Below, piece after piece: positions 8,844 through 20,957 of a stretch of DNA of 64,000 nt. The position numbers and the translations under genes are program-made. Source of the DNA: Comamonas composti DSM 21721 (GTDB taxonomy: Bacteria > Pseudomonadota > Gammaproteobacteria > Burkholderiales > Burkholderiaceae_C); the NCBI RefSeq assembly GCF_000429845.1, contig NZ_AUCQ01000001.1:284647-348646 (forward strand). The letters are read 5' to 3'. Numbering within the stretch: position 1 is the stretch's first letter; every line of letters starts with the position of its first letter. The notes below the pieces were generated by a model. The model searched no databases. It was not told the origin of the DNA and saw nothing but the letters and a program-made list of their open reading frames with translations.

Positions 8844-10139
8844 CTAAGTAATTTCACGTAACGCCAGAACCTTATCGATACGTTTTCCGTCGAGATCAAT
8901 CACCTCAAAGATCCAGTCTGCAAAAACAATACGCTCACCAAGAGCTGGTAAATGACCGCTTTCAGCCATCAAAAAGCCTGCAAGCGTATTGTAAAGGCCT
9001 CGATGTTCATCAGTAAGCTCACGAATATCAAGTCTGGCCTTGAGCTCGGATATTGGCATCTGGCCATCCAGGAGCCAAGAGCCATCCTCACGCAATTTAG
9101 CCCAGGCTTCGGCTTCCATCAAGGGCTGCAGTTCGCCCGTAATCGCTTCCAATAAATCCCTGGGTGTCATGATGCCTTGTACTACACCATATTCATCAAC
9201 CACGAATACCATACGGCCGGAACGTGCTCGCAATTGCTCCAGCAACTCCATGCCACTGAGCGTTTCAGGTAGAAACGATGCTGCTTGCACGTGCTCACGG
9301 ATCAGTGTTTGGCCCGCTGCCTCTCCCAAAGCCAGCAAATGAGCCACACTCGCGATACCCACCACGTCATCCAGCGAATCTCGACACACTGGATACCAGG
9401 AGTGGCCTCCAGTTTCATGACCATCGGCCGCGGCTTGCAAAGCCTGAGCCACGGTAAAATCCGCACTCAGCCATTGAACATCCGAGCGCGGAACCATCAT
9501 CGACGTCAAAGGGCGGTCATCCAAGTGAAAAACGTTCTTGACCATTCTGTGTTCACTGGCCTCGATTACACCTGCATCACGCCCTTCATCCAGGCTTGCC
9601 GTAATCTCCTCTTCGGTCACCGCTCGGCCTGCAGCATTATTAATGCGCAGCAAGGTCAAAACTGCCTGCGTGGAAAGAGCGAGCAGATGCACAAAAGGCT
9701 TGGCTACGGACGCCATCCAGGTCATGGGTCTGGCAATTAGCTTGGATACCAGTTCGGGGTACAGTTGCCCAATACGCTTGGGCACCAGCTCACCAAAAAC
9801 AATGGTCACGAAAGTGATGACCACAATGACCACGGCCGTTGCCGAAATTCCAGCAGCACGTTCAGGCACTCCCATGGCCTGCAGCCAGACAGCCAGCCCC
9901 TGGCTGAAAGCCGCTTCACCCAAAATACCGTTGAGCATGCCGATGGAGGTGATGCCCACCTGCACGGATGAAAGAAACTGCGTGGGATTTTCCAGCAGCG
10001 CCAACGCTGCCATGGCTCCTTTGTCTCCTGTTTCGGCTAGAGCAACCAGGCGGGCCTTGCGACTGGAGGCCAATGCCAATTCCGACATTGCAAACACCCC
10101 GTTGAGCAGCGTAAGCAACGCGATCAGCAGAAAATCCAT
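8844..10139 (-). CDS. CNNM/HlyC-CorC family membrane protein with CBS pair
   Basis: A 431-residue protein. An N-terminal DUF21/CNNM membrane domain (about residues 1-190, four hydrophobic segments starting MDFLLIALLTLLNGVFAMSE) is followed by two CBS domains (about 210-330, including VPRSDVQWL and MTPRDLLEAITGEL) and a C-terminal CorC/HlyC domain (about 340-430). Relatives are called hemolysin-like and are linked to magnesium or cobalt handling. I start at the ATG at 10139; an alternative GTG at 10202 would overlap apaH. The codon use is less G/C-rich than that of its neighbours. It is divergent from apaH with only 24 bases between the start codons. Confidence 0.85.
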   Translation of the reverse strand: MDFLLIALLTLLNGVFAMSELALASSRKARLVALAETGDKGAMAALALLENPTQFLSSVQVGITSIGMLNGILGEAAFSQGLAVWLQAMGVPERAAGISATAVVIVVITFVTIVFGELVPKRIGQLYPELVSKLIARPMTWMASVAKPFVHLLALSTQAVLTLLRINNAAGRAVTEEEITASLDEGRDAGVIEASEHRMVKNVFHLDDRPLTSMMVPRSDVQWLSADFTVAQALQAAADGHETGGHSWYPVCRDSLDDVVGIASVAHLLALGEAAGQTLIREHVQAASFLPETLSGMELLEQLRARSGRMVFVVDEYGVVQGIMTPRDLLEAITGELQPLMEAEAWAKLREDGSWLLDGQMPISELKARLDIRELTDEHRGLYNTLAGFLMAESGHLPALGERIVFADWIFEVIDLDGKRIDKVLALREIT

Positions 10140-10163
10140 GATTCGATAATCAGAAAGAACACC

Positions 10164-11012
10164 ATGGCACTTTACTGTATTGGCGATATCCAAGGCTGCC
10201 ACGACGCCTTTGAGCGCCTGCTATCCAGCGTTGATTTTTCACCCAGCCGCGACATCCTGTACGTACTTGGCGATCTTGTGAACCGGGGGCCGGCCTCGGA
10301 CAAGGTGCTGCGCACCTGCATGGAGGCGGGTGACGCCATGCGTTCTCTCCTTGGCAATCATGACCTGCACCTGCTGGCTGCCGCTCACGGCCTGCGACGC
10401 AGCAGTCGACGCGACACGCTGGACACGGTGCTCGAAGCACCCGACCGCCCCGCTCTGCTTGACTGGCTGCGCCAGCAGCCTCTGGCTCGTGAGCACCGCA
10501 TGGCGGACGGCCAGGGCCTGCTCATGGTCCATGCCGGAGTGCTGCCGCAGTGGAGTGCACAGCAGACGCTGGATCTGGCCGCCGAGGTCCACGATGTATT
10601 GCGCGGCCCAGGACTGTCAGCCTTTTTGCAGGCCATGTATGGCAACCAGCCCGATCACTGGTCATCAGAGCTTGAAGGGCCCGATCGGCTGCGGCTCATC
10701 GTCAACGCCTTGACGCGGCTGCGCTTTTGCAGCGCCCAAGGCGTCATGGATTTCGAGAGCACGGAATCGGCCGAACAGGCACCTGCCGGACTCATGCCCT
10801 GGTTCGATGTACCCGGCCGTGCCACTGCCAGCCAAGTCATTGCCTTTGGCCATTGGTCCACCCTGGGCCACCTCAACCGCCCCGATCTCGTGGCCCTGGA
10901 CACTGGCTGCGTCTGGGGTGGCTGCCTGAGCATGATGCGCTTTGGCAGCACGCTGGACGAACGCGAGCTCATCCAGGTGCCATGCCCACAAGCTCAGGCC
11001 CCTGGCAAGTAG
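10164..11012 (+). CDS. apaH: Symmetrical diadenosine tetraphosphatase ApaH
   Basis: A 282-residue metallophosphatase that cleaves Ap4A into two ADP. The family motifs are complete and in order: IGDIQGCHD (residues 6-14), LGDLVNRGP, LGNHDLHLLA, and later AFGHWSTLGH. Length and C-terminus match the family. The ATG at 10164 is preceded by AGAAAG. A strong terminator follows at 11033-11059. Confidence 0.95.
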   Translation: MALYCIGDIQGCHDAFERLLSSVDFSPSRDILYVLGDLVNRGPASDKVLRTCMEAGDAMRSLLGNHDLHLLAAAHGLRRSSRRDTLDTVLEAPDRPALLDWLRQQPLAREHRMADGQGLLMVHAGVLPQWSAQQTLDLAAEVHDVLRGPGLSAFLQAMYGNQPDHWSSELEGPDRLRLIVNALTRLRFCSAQGVMDFESTESAEQAPAGLMPWFDVPGRATASQVIAFGHWSTLGHLNRPDLVALDTGCVWGGCLSMMRFGSTLDERELIQVPCPQAQAPGK

Positions 11013-11032
11013 GCACGGTTCCAGCGCAAGAA

Positions 11033-11059
11033 AAAAGCGCCTGTAGGGCAGGCGCTTTT
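11033..11059. terminator. Bidirectional terminator between apaH and the helicase gene
   Basis: The stem AAAAGCGCCTG / CAGGCGCTTTT with loop TAGGG serves both converging genes. Confidence 0.85.
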
Positions 11060-11082
11060 ATGGACTGGGTCAATGGACTGGG

Positions 11083-12507
11083 TCAACTCTCGCTGGCCAC
11101 GATGGGGGCCTTAAACAAGGCCGCGATCTTGCGCTTGGGCTTGATGTTACTGCCTGTGCCACCCTTGAGAGCCGCTTGTTGGCTTTCCCAGGAAGGAGCT
11201 TCATTGCCCTGAGACGGCTCATAGGGCTTGTCGAAAAATGGGTCGGCATGTGCGGGGCGCTGCAGACGCGAGCTTCTATGGACCGAGCCACCACGCACGC
11301 CACCAGCCTCGCGCTCGCGTCCCGGGCGCGAGTCCTCATAACGCGGGCGATGGCCTCGCGACGACTCCTGCACAGGGCACGGCTCGACTTCGATTTTCTT
11401 CTTGATCAGCTTTTCGATCTCGCCCACCAAGCGCGCATCATGACCGGTCACCAGGGTCACGGCCAGGCCCGAAGCGCCGGCACGCCCTGTACGACCTATG
11501 CGGTGCACATAGTCTTCGGCATTGAAAGGCACGTCGTAGTTGAAGACCGCCGGCACATCCTTGATGTCCAGACCGCGCGCAGCCACATCGGTGCAGACCA
11601 GCAGGTCGACCTCACCCTGTTTGAAGGCCTCCAGCGCCTTCAGACGCTCATCCTGGCTCTTGTCGCCATGCATGGCCACAGCACGCAGGCCGTCACGTTC
11701 CAGTGCGCGCGTGAGGCGCGAGCAGCCGAGCTTGCTGTTCGAAAAGACAAAGGCCTGACGTATTCCGCGCTCCTGCAGCAGGCGGCGCAGCACATGGCGC
11801 TTGTCCTCATCGCTGCTGCTGAAAAAGCGCTGCTCCACCGTGGATGCGGTCTCGTTCGGCCTCGCAACCTCGATGGTCACGGGGTCTTGCAGATAGCTGC
11901 CGGCCAGGCGCTTGATCTCGGGTGAGAAGGTGGCGCTGAACAGCAGCGTGGTACGCGTCTTGGGCAGGTAGGAAAGAATGCGTTGCAGGTCGGGCAGAAA
12001 GCCTATGTCCAGCATGCGGTCCGCCTCATCGAGGACCACGTACTCGACCTGGCCCAGCACCACATTCTTGGCCTCAATGTGGTCAAGCAGGCGGCCCGGG
12101 GTGGCAACCAGCACCTCCACGCCCCTCTTGAGCTCGGCCGTCTGCGGCTTCATGTCCATGCCGCCAAACACCACGGTGCTGCGCAGCTTGGTGTGCTTGG
12201 CATATTGAGCAATCTGCTGTGCCACCTGGTCGGCGAGCTCGCGCGTTGGCAAAAGCACCAGGGCGCGTACGGGGTGGCGTGCAGGCGAGGCCGAGGCATT
12301 CTCATGGCACATGAGCCGCTGCAGCAGTGGCAGCGAAAAAGCCGCTGTCTTGCCTGTGCCGGTCTGGGCAGCGCCCATCACATCCTTGCCTGTCAGCACC
12401 ACCGGAATGGCCTGGGCTTGGATGGGAGTCATGGACTCATAGCCCATATCGGCCACGGCACGTGCCAGGGGTTCAGAGAGATGGAGATTGGAAAAAGAAC
12501 TAGTCAT
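11083..12507 (-). CDS. DEAD-box ATP-dependent RNA helicase (RhlE-like)
   Basis: A 474-residue RNA helicase. Motifs seen in order: Q motif region MTPIQAQAIP, motif I AQTGTGKTA, Ia PTRELADQ, Ib ATPGRLLD, II DEAD (VLDEADRMLDIGF), III SAT, and in the second domain DVAARGLDI and HRIGRTGRAG. It remodels RNA in ribosome assembly or decay. The C-terminal tail (from about residue 375) is rich in Arg, Gly, Ser and Lys, as in RhlE proteins, and should bind RNA loosely. I start at the ATG at 12507 (MTSSFSNLHL); the extra N-terminal codons in the longer frame show no similarity to the family. Confidence 0.92.
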   Translation of the reverse strand: MTSSFSNLHLSEPLARAVADMGYESMTPIQAQAIPVVLTGKDVMGAAQTGTGKTAAFSLPLLQRLMCHENASASPARHPVRALVLLPTRELADQVAQQIAQYAKHTKLRSTVVFGGMDMKPQTAELKRGVEVLVATPGRLLDHIEAKNVVLGQVEYVVLDEADRMLDIGFLPDLQRILSYLPKTRTTLLFSATFSPEIKRLAGSYLQDPVTIEVARPNETASTVEQRFFSSSDEDKRHVLRRLLQERGIRQAFVFSNSKLGCSRLTRALERDGLRAVAMHGDKSQDERLKALEAFKQGEVDLLVCTDVAARGLDIKDVPAVFNYDVPFNAEDYVHRIGRTGRAGASGLAVTLVTGHDARLVGEIEKLIKKKIEVEPCPVQESSRGHRPRYEDSRPGREREAGGVRGGSVHRSSRLQRPAHADPFFDKPYEPSQGNEAPSWESQQAALKGGTGSNIKPKRKIAALFKAPIVASES

Positions 12508-12640
12508 TGAGCGCGATATTGTCGCACTGAGCGTGATTTGTGCAGTGCAATGCCCTGAATTGACCAGGAAACGCACGAGGCGTTGCGCCCGTGCAACCCT
12601 GCCAAAACCTGATAACCCCGATCAGCAAACGCCTTGAAGT

Positions 12641-13507
12641 TTAAAGAGAAGCTGCGGAAAAAGTATCGCAGGACTTGATGGTACCAGTCCGCAGCCCCGT
12701 GCCGAACCAGCGCTGGCGCTGGGCACTCGTGCCATGGGTAAAGCTGTCGGGAACGACCTGGCCGGTCTGGGCGCGCTGCAAGGCATCGTCACCGATCTTG
12801 GCAGCCGCATTCATTGCGGATTCCACATCGCCATTCTCCAGGATCTGGCGCGCCTCCTGGGCGTGGTGCGCCCAGACTCCGGCCAGGCAGTCGGCCTGCA
12901 GCTCCAGCTTGACGGACAGGCGGTTGTACTCCACCTTGCTTACCCGGCCCCTGGCCTGATCCACCTTGCCGCTGATACCCAGCAGGTTCTGTACATGATG
13001 GCCGACCTCATGTGCAATCACATAGGCCTGGGCAAACTCTCCGGGCGCTCCGAGCTGGTTTCTCAGGGTTTCATAAAACCCCAGATCGATATAGACCTTG
13101 CGGTCCGCAGGGCAATAAAACGGCCCCATGGCGGCCTGGCCTGCACCGCAGGCCGTGGGCGTGCTGCCGCGAAACAGCACCAGCTTGGGGTCCACATACT
13201 GGGCGCCACCTTCGCGAAACAGCTGACGCCACACATCCTCGGTATCCGCGAGTGTGGTCGAGACAAAGCGCGCCAGGCGATCATCCACCGGGGGCTTGCG
13301 GGCCGGCGCCTGCTGTACCTGGGCCGGGCTGCCACCGCTCAGAAACCCCAGAATGGTCAAGGGATTGACCCCCAGCACCCAGCCGCCGACCAAGGCGATG
13401 ACCACGGTGCCAATGCCTATGCTGCGCCCGCCGAAGACGGGCGAGCCGCCGCCTCCCGAACGCCTGTCCTCCACATTCTCCGACTCGCGATTGCCATCCC
13501 ATCTCAT
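12641..13507 (-). CDS. Neutral zinc metallopeptidase, YpfJ family
   Basis: A 288-residue protein of the neutral zinc metallopeptidase (YpfJ/KPN_02809) family. The N-terminal MRWDGNRESENVEDRR is the typical family start, followed by a single membrane segment (about residues 28-48) and a glycine-rich region. The zinc motif HEVGHH (in AYVIAHEVGHHVQNLLG) is present, and the C-terminal QRQRWFGTGLRTG is conserved. It is probably anchored in the inner membrane with the protease domain outside. Its substrate is unknown in any species I know of. Confidence 0.9.
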   Translation of the reverse strand: MRWDGNRESENVEDRRSGGGGSPVFGGRSIGIGTVVIALVGGWVLGVNPLTILGFLSGGSPAQVQQAPARKPPVDDRLARFVSTTLADTEDVWRQLFREGGAQYVDPKLVLFRGSTPTACGAGQAAMGPFYCPADRKVYIDLGFYETLRNQLGAPGEFAQAYVIAHEVGHHVQNLLGISGKVDQARGRVSKVEYNRLSVKLELQADCLAGVWAHHAQEARQILENGDVESAMNAAAKIGDDALQRAQTGQVVPDSFTHGTSAQRQRWFGTGLRTGTIKSCDTFSAASL

Positions 13508-13529
13508 GCTGCGTTTCCTTGTTGCTTGC

Positions 13530-13862
13530 TCACAGGGCGCCAGGACCGCTGTGCCCGATCATGGCTACAGCCGTGTTGCGCCGGACCTGATCGGTGGCCA
13601 GTTGGGCCATCAGCCCCAGCAGCAGTGCGACCAGGCAAAGGCCCAGGACAGCAGCCAGCCAGACCAGCCAGCGCGGCATGCGCCTGGCCGAAGCGGCAGC
13701 CGACGCCTGCAGCGAGCGGGACTCGTCGGCACGAGCCTGGGGCGGCGAAGCCGCAGGCCGAACGGCGACAGGCGCCGCAGCAGGTGCTGGTATGGTGGCC
13801 TCTCTCCAGCGCGGCTCTACGCGCGCAGGAGCTGGATTCAAGGGTGGTTCTGGATGAGGCAT
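13530..13862 (-). CDS. Hypothetical single-pass membrane protein
   Basis: A 110-residue frame starting at an ATG (13862). The N-terminal half is rich in Pro, Ala and Arg, followed by one clear membrane segment (WLVWLAAVLGLCLVALLLGL, about residues 65-84) and a short polar tail. No family is recognised. It lies 22 bases upstream of the zinc metallopeptidase on the same strand, so the two may be co-transcribed. The membrane segment favours a real gene, but compositional bias could also create such a frame by chance. Confidence 0.5.
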   Translation of the reverse strand: MPHPEPPLNPAPARVEPRWREATIPAPAAAPVAVRPAASPPQARADESRSLQASAAASARRMPRWLVWLAAVLGLCLVALLLGLMAQLATDQVRRNTAVAMIGHSGPGAL

Positions 13863-14008
13863 GTCTGGGCACGGATCTGAACAAAATGAATGGCAGGCAG
13901 TGCCAACCCCGCATTGTGCCTTCAATGCCCGCGCCCTCCATGACTTATTGCCATGGCAAGCACTGACACCCATTCCTGGACCACGGCCCTTGTGTACATT
14001 CCCCGCTC

Positions 14009-14950
14009 ATGAGCACCATCACACATCCGCCTCTCGCCGCATCCTGCGCCCAGACCACGGCTGGGCTGCTGCCCTGGAACCCTCTGGCCGAGGAAATCGC
14101 CGCCCTGCTGATGCAGGTGCATGAGGTCCAGGTGCCGCCGCGCATCATCATGCCCCTGCCCGAAGGGGCCTGCCTTTTTTGCATGCCGGCCAGCGACACG
14201 CGTATCGCCATGACCAAGCTGATCAGTTTCACGCCGGCAAACGCAGGGTCGGCCAGGCCCGTCATCCAGGGGGATGTGGTGGTGTTCGACGTGCTCACGG
14301 GCGAGCGCTGCCTGATCCTGGACGGCCCCGTGGTCTCGGCCAGGCGCACGGCCGCAGTCTCCCTGCTCGCAGCCCAGCGCCTGGCGCCCAATCCGCGCGG
14401 GCCGCTGCTTATCGTGGGCGCCGGGGTTCAGGGAGCCGCCCATTTGCAGGCCTTTGCGGCGGGGCTGGAGCTTGAAGAGGTCTGGATCGCCTCGCGCAGC
14501 CGCAGCAGCGCCCAGGCGCTTGCGAAGCAGGCCCAGGCCCTGGGGCTGCGCGCCCATGTGGCCGATGACGCCGATGACGCAGCCCGGCACTGCCCGCTGA
14601 TCGTGACCTGCACGCCGGCCCAGGCCGTGGTGCTGCGCCATGCGCCACGCGAGGACGCCTTCATCTCGGCCGTGGGAGCGTTTACGCCGCGCATGGTGGA
14701 GCTCTCGCCCGAGCTGTGCCGCGACCTCCAGGCCCGGGGCCATATCGTGGTGGACACGGCCGACGCTGCTCATGAGGCCGGCGACCTGCTGCAGGCCGGC
14801 ATAGATGTGCCGCCCCTGCCCACGCTGGGCGATGTGGTACGCAAGCCCTGGCCGCGCCCCACCAGGCCCGTGCTGTTCAAGAACTGCGGCTGGGGCGGCT
14901 GGGACCTCGCGGCGACCCGTTTAGCGCTGCGCCAGGCCCAGGGCGGTTGA
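14009..14950 (+). CDS. Ornithine cyclodeaminase / mu-crystallin family protein
   Basis: A 313-residue NAD(P)-binding protein. The N-terminal part has VPPRIIMPLPEGACLFCMPA and the conserved TKLISFTPANAG (Lys in the substrate site), then a Rossmann fold LLIVGAGVQGAAHLQAF at about residue 133. Family members include ornithine cyclodeaminase, alanine dehydrogenase and delta-1-pyrroline-2-carboxylate reductase. The AADVAHEAGDLLQAG-like region near the end fits the reductase group. The exact reaction cannot be set. It stands alone between the metallopeptidase pair and dcd, and ends in a long perfect hairpin. Confidence 0.82.
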   Translation: MSTITHPPLAASCAQTTAGLLPWNPLAEEIAALLMQVHEVQVPPRIIMPLPEGACLFCMPASDTRIAMTKLISFTPANAGSARPVIQGDVVVFDVLTGERCLILDGPVVSARRTAAVSLLAAQRLAPNPRGPLLIVGAGVQGAAHLQAFAAGLELEEVWIASRSRSSAQALAKQAQALGLRAHVADDADDAARHCPLIVTCTPAQAVVLRHAPREDAFISAVGAFTPRMVELSPELCRDLQARGHIVVDTADAAHEAGDLLQAGIDVPPLPTLGDVVRKPWPRPTRPVLFKNCGWGGWDLAATRLALRQAQGG

Positions 14951-14957
14951 GCCCGCA

Positions 14958-14996
14958 GATGCGACAAGGCCCGCCAGCAGCGGGCCTTGTCGCATC
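14958..14996. terminator. Perfect 17-bp hairpin between convergent genes
   Basis: GATGCGACAAGGCCCGC and its exact complement GCGGGCCTTGTCGCATC are separated by CAGCA. It lies between the converging cyclodeaminase-like gene and dcd. No T-run follows on either strand, so it may work as a processing or pausing hairpin and not as a classical terminator. Confidence 0.6.
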
Positions 14997-15013
14997 AAGA
15001 AAACCGTGCTGGC

Positions 15014-15580
<567 letters not shown>

Positions 15581-15756
15581 GGGCAGTCCTAATTTTCAGT
15601 GCCGCACCAAAGCCCGGGCCCTGGCGCAAAGCCTCTATTGTGAGCGAGAAACAAAGCTGCGCTCGCATGGGACAAGCTTGCGTCATGCAGGCAAGGGCTG
15701 AACATGCATAAGATGCTCGGTCGATTGCACCATTCCCCCAGAAAAAGGAGACTTCC

Positions 15757-16197
15757 ATGCCCATGTTCGTAGACACCTCGCCGCCCGGCGAATGCATTTT
15801 CTGCCGCCTGGTCGCAGGCCAGATTCCCAGCGCCAAGGTGTATGAGGACGAACTCACGATTGCCTTCATGGACATCGGCCAGGTCAACCCCGGCCATGTG
15901 CTGGTCGCGGCCAAGCGCCATGCCGTGACCCTGCTCGATCTCACACCCGAGGAGGCTGGCGCCGTGATGCGCACGGCCCAGCGCGTGGCCGCCGCCGTGC
16001 AAAAAGCCTTCGACCCCGACGGCATCAGCCTGTTCCAGGCCAATGGCGCAGCCGGCGGCCAGACGGTGTTTCACTTTCACCTGCATGTGCTGCCGCGCCA
16101 TGAGAACGATGGCGTATCCCTGGGCTGGCCGCGCAAGGAGCCCGGCCCCGAGGCGCTGGCTGGCTATGCCCAGCGTCTGCGCGAAGTATTGCAATAA
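15757..16197 (+). CDS. HIT family nucleotide-binding protein
   Basis: A 146-residue histidine-triad protein. The catalytic motif HFHLHVLPRH near residue 105-115 is complete, and CIFCRLVAGQIPS with VYEDELTIAFMDI is the usual N-terminal part. Members hydrolyse or bind AMP conjugates. The ATG at 15757 follows AAAAGGAGACTTCC, a strong ribosome site. A palindromic repeat that can act as a terminator begins at its stop codon. Confidence 0.93.
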   Translation: MPMFVDTSPPGECIFCRLVAGQIPSAKVYEDELTIAFMDIGQVNPGHVLVAAKRHAVTLLDLTPEEAGAVMRTAQRVAAAVQKAFDPDGISLFQANGAAGGQTVFHFHLHVLPRHENDGVSLGWPRKEPGPEALAGYAQRLREVLQ

Positions 16198-16288
16198 AAA
16201 AGAGAGCTGCAAGCACTTGCCAACATTAGGTTTCAGGCATGAAAGCATCTGAAACCCATATATAGCAAGCGCTAGCAGCTCCTTTTTT
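16196..16288. repeat. Palindromic intergenic repeat, family A (copy 2)
   Basis: The left arm AAAAAAGAGAGCTGCAAGCA and the right arm TAGCAAGCGCTAGCAGCTCC plus TTTTTT pair, and an inner hairpin GGTTTCAG / CTGAAACC lies between them. The outer A- and T-runs let it serve as a bidirectional terminator for the HIT gene and the adenine deaminase gene. Confidence 0.85.
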
Positions 16289-16299
16289 GATTGAGCAGC

Positions 16300-18611
<2,312 letters not shown>

Positions 18612-18739
18612 CATGATTCCTTGGATGGATGGGTCGAAAAGATGGCCGCCATGGCCGGGCACAAAGGCCCGCCAATCTAGACACAAAGCACTGGCCCTCG
18701 CCATTGCTTTTGGTATTGTCGCGGCCCGGGTCGTGTGGA

Positions 18740-19882
18740 TTACTGGGCGCCGGGCACCTTGCCCTCGACGCCGTTCACGTAGAAGTTGATGCCCGTGAGA
18801 AAGGCATCATCGGCGACCTGGCCTGCTCCCAGCACCTCCTTGCCGCTGTTGTCCTTGATGGGGCCGGTCCAGACCGCAAAGCTGCCGTCCTTGAGACCAT
18901 CGCGCGCCTTGCCCACCTTGTCGAGGATGTCCTGGGGCACATCGTCGGCGATCTTCACGAGGTCCATGGCCCCCTCCTTCACGCCCCACCAGAACGAGCC
19001 CGCAGGCCACTGGCCGTCCAGGGTGTCCTGCACCACCTTGCTGTAATAGGGCGTCCAGTCGATCACGGCCGAGCCCAGATGGGCCTTGGGCGCAAACGCG
19101 CTCATGTCGCCATCCTTGCCGAAGGCGCGCGCACCGCGCTCCTCGGCCGTCTTGAGCACGGCCGGCGAATTGGTGTTCTGGTAGAGCACGTCCACGCCGC
19201 CATTGATCAGCGTGGCTGCAGCCTCGGACTCCTTGGGCGGGGCAAACCATTCGTTGACCCAGACCACCTTGGCCTTGATCGCGGGGTCCACACTTTGCGC
19301 GCCCAGCACAAAGCTGTTGATATTGCGCACCACTTCGGGGATGGGCACCGAGGCCACCACGCCCACGGTCTTGGTCTTGCTCATGCCGCCGGCCACGATG
19401 CCGGCCAGATACGCGCCCTCAAAGGTCTTGGCATCGTAGATGGCCACGTTGTCGGCCTGCTTGTAGCCCGTCGCATGCTCGAAGCGGACCTGGGGCATGT
19501 CGGCCGCGACCTTTTGCACGAACTCCTGATAGCCGAAGCTGGTCGCGAAGATCAGCCCATTGCCCTGGCCCACCATGTCGCGCATCACACGCTCGGAGTC
19601 CGCACTCTCGGGCACGGACTCGACCATCGCGGTCTCGATCCTGTCGCCGAACTTCTCCTGGATCGCCTTGCGTGCCAGCTCATGCTGGAAGGTCCAGCCG
19701 CCATCACCCACCGGGCTCACGTACATGAAGCCGATCTTGAGCTTTTCGGCCGCTGCTGCAGGCGCGGGCGCCTCGGCCGCAGGTGCTGCGGGCGCATCGT
19801 CCTTCTTGCCGCAGGCCGTGAGCGCGGCCAGGGAAACAGCCGACAGGCCGATCATCTTGATCAGGGCACGCTTTGTCGTCAT
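18740..19882 (-). CDS. BMP-family lipoprotein, solute-binding protein (copy 2)
   Basis: A 380-residue paralogue of the downstream gene with the same build: signal peptide ending at LTAC, Ala/Pro linker, and a BMP domain with KIGFMYVSPVGDGGWTFQHE and INSFVLGAQSVDPAIKAKVVW. The two copies keep the pattern NEWFAPPKE(T/S)EAA, but differ at many positions, so they are an old duplication. It is the first binding protein after the two permease genes of the importer. Two binding proteins may give the same transporter two ligand ranges. Confidence 0.88.
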   Translation of the reverse strand: MTTKRALIKMIGLSAVSLAALTACGKKDDAPAAPAAEAPAPAAAAEKLKIGFMYVSPVGDGGWTFQHELARKAIQEKFGDRIETAMVESVPESADSERVMRDMVGQGNGLIFATSFGYQEFVQKVAADMPQVRFEHATGYKQADNVAIYDAKTFEGAYLAGIVAGGMSKTKTVGVVASVPIPEVVRNINSFVLGAQSVDPAIKAKVVWVNEWFAPPKESEAAATLINGGVDVLYQNTNSPAVLKTAEERGARAFGKDGDMSAFAPKAHLGSAVIDWTPYYSKVVQDTLDGQWPAGSFWWGVKEGAMDLVKIADDVPQDILDKVGKARDGLKDGSFAVWTGPIKDNSGKEVLGAGQVADDAFLTGINFYVNGVEGKVPGAQ

Positions 19883-19964
19883 CTCAAATCCTCTTTTGGT
19901 TGTTTCAAGTCAATCAATTGTTTTGGCGTCGCAAGACTTGTGCCTGAAATCAGGCCCGGTGTCA

Positions 19965-20035
19965 TGGCGGACAGCCCCGCAGCGAGGCTGTCGTCCCGCT
20001 CCGGGGGGATGGCGCGCGCAGCGACTCAGAGGGCA
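19965..20035 (-). repeat. Repeat family B fragment
   Basis: GACAGCCCCGCAGCGAGGCT and GTCGTCCC here are the reverse complement of the block at about 61901-61930 (GGGACGACAGCCTCGCTGC). It fills the space just after the permease stop codon. Confidence 0.6.
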
Positions 20036-20039
20036 TGCC

Positions 20040-20957
20040 TCATCCAGGATAGAACGGCTTGCCCAGCGAAGCCGGCATGTTCGCGCGAATCCAGGCCGGA
20101 TTGCGCGAAATCAGCACCAGCACCACGATGGTCGCCAGATAAGGCAGCATGGACAGCAACTGGCTCGCCACCTGCACTCCCGTGGCCTGCAGATGGAACT
20201 GCAGCATGGTCACGCCGCCGAACAGATAGGCCCCGAGCAGCACGCGCGCAGGCCTCCAGGTCGCAAACGTGGTCAGGGCCAGCGCAATCCAGCCCCGGCC
20301 CGAGACCATGCCCTCGACCCACATGGGCGTGTAGACCGTGGAGATATAGGCGCCGGCCAGCCCGCACAGTGCCCCGCCGAACATCACGGCCGCCAGGCGT
20401 ATGCCGCGCACGGGATAGCCGAGTGCATGGGCCGACTGGGGCGACTCGCCCACGGCGCGCAGCACCAGCCCCGCACGCGTGCGGTACAGGAACCAGACCA
20501 TGACCGCAGCCAGGACCACAGCCCCATAGACCAGCGGATGCAGGCGAAACAGGGCATCGCCGACCACGGGCAGATCGGCCAAAAAGGGAACCGCGAACTT
20601 CGGGCGCTCGGGCATCTGCGCCTGCACATAGCCCAGGCCCACGAAGGCCGAAAAGCCTGCACCGAACAGCGTCAGCGCCAGCCCCGTTGCATACTGGTTG
20701 GTGTTGAGCCAGATCACCAGCCAGCCAAACAGGGCTGCCAGCAAGGCGCCTGCTGCCATGCCGGCCACAAAGCCCAGGGCCGTGCTGCCCGTGTGGACCA
20801 CGGTCGCAAAGCCTGCAATGGCCGCGCACAGCATCATGCCCTCGGCGCCCAGGTTGACGATGCCGGCCTTTTCGTTGATCAAAAGGCCCAGGGCCGCCAG
20901 CGCCAGCACCGTGCCTGCGCTCAGCGTGGAGCCCAAAAGCAGAGCATAGGTTTCCAT
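20040..20957 (-). CDS. ABC transporter permease (BMP-linked, second permease)
   Basis: A 305-residue inner-membrane permease of the NupC/YufQ type used with BMP binding proteins. It has about eight to nine hydrophobic segments; NEKAGIVNLGAEGMMLCAA is the family signature. I start at ATG 20957, which overlaps the stop of the preceding permease as TGATG, so translation is coupled. A longer frame upstream of this codon lies inside the preceding gene and is not the protein. Confidence 0.9.
   Translation of the reverse strand: METYALLLGSTLSAGTVLALAALGLLINEKAGIVNLGAEGMMLCAAIAGFATVVHTGSTALGFVAGMAAGALLAALFGWLVIWLNTNQYATGLALTLFGAGFSAFVGLGYVQAQMPERPKFAVPFLADLPVVGDALFRLHPLVYGAVVLAAVMVWFLYRTRAGLVLRAVGESPQSAHALGYPVRGIRLAAVMFGGALCGLAGAYISTVYTPMWVEGMVSGRGWIALALTTFATWRPARVLLGAYLFGGVTMLQFHLQATGVQVASQLLSMLPYLATIVVLVLISRNPAWIRANMPASLGKPFYPG

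Noticed and set aside
13504-13941. A 145-codon minus-strand frame overlapping the small membrane protein
   Set aside because: It is Cys/Arg-rich without a hydrophobic segment; the other frame (13530-13862) has a clear membrane helix.
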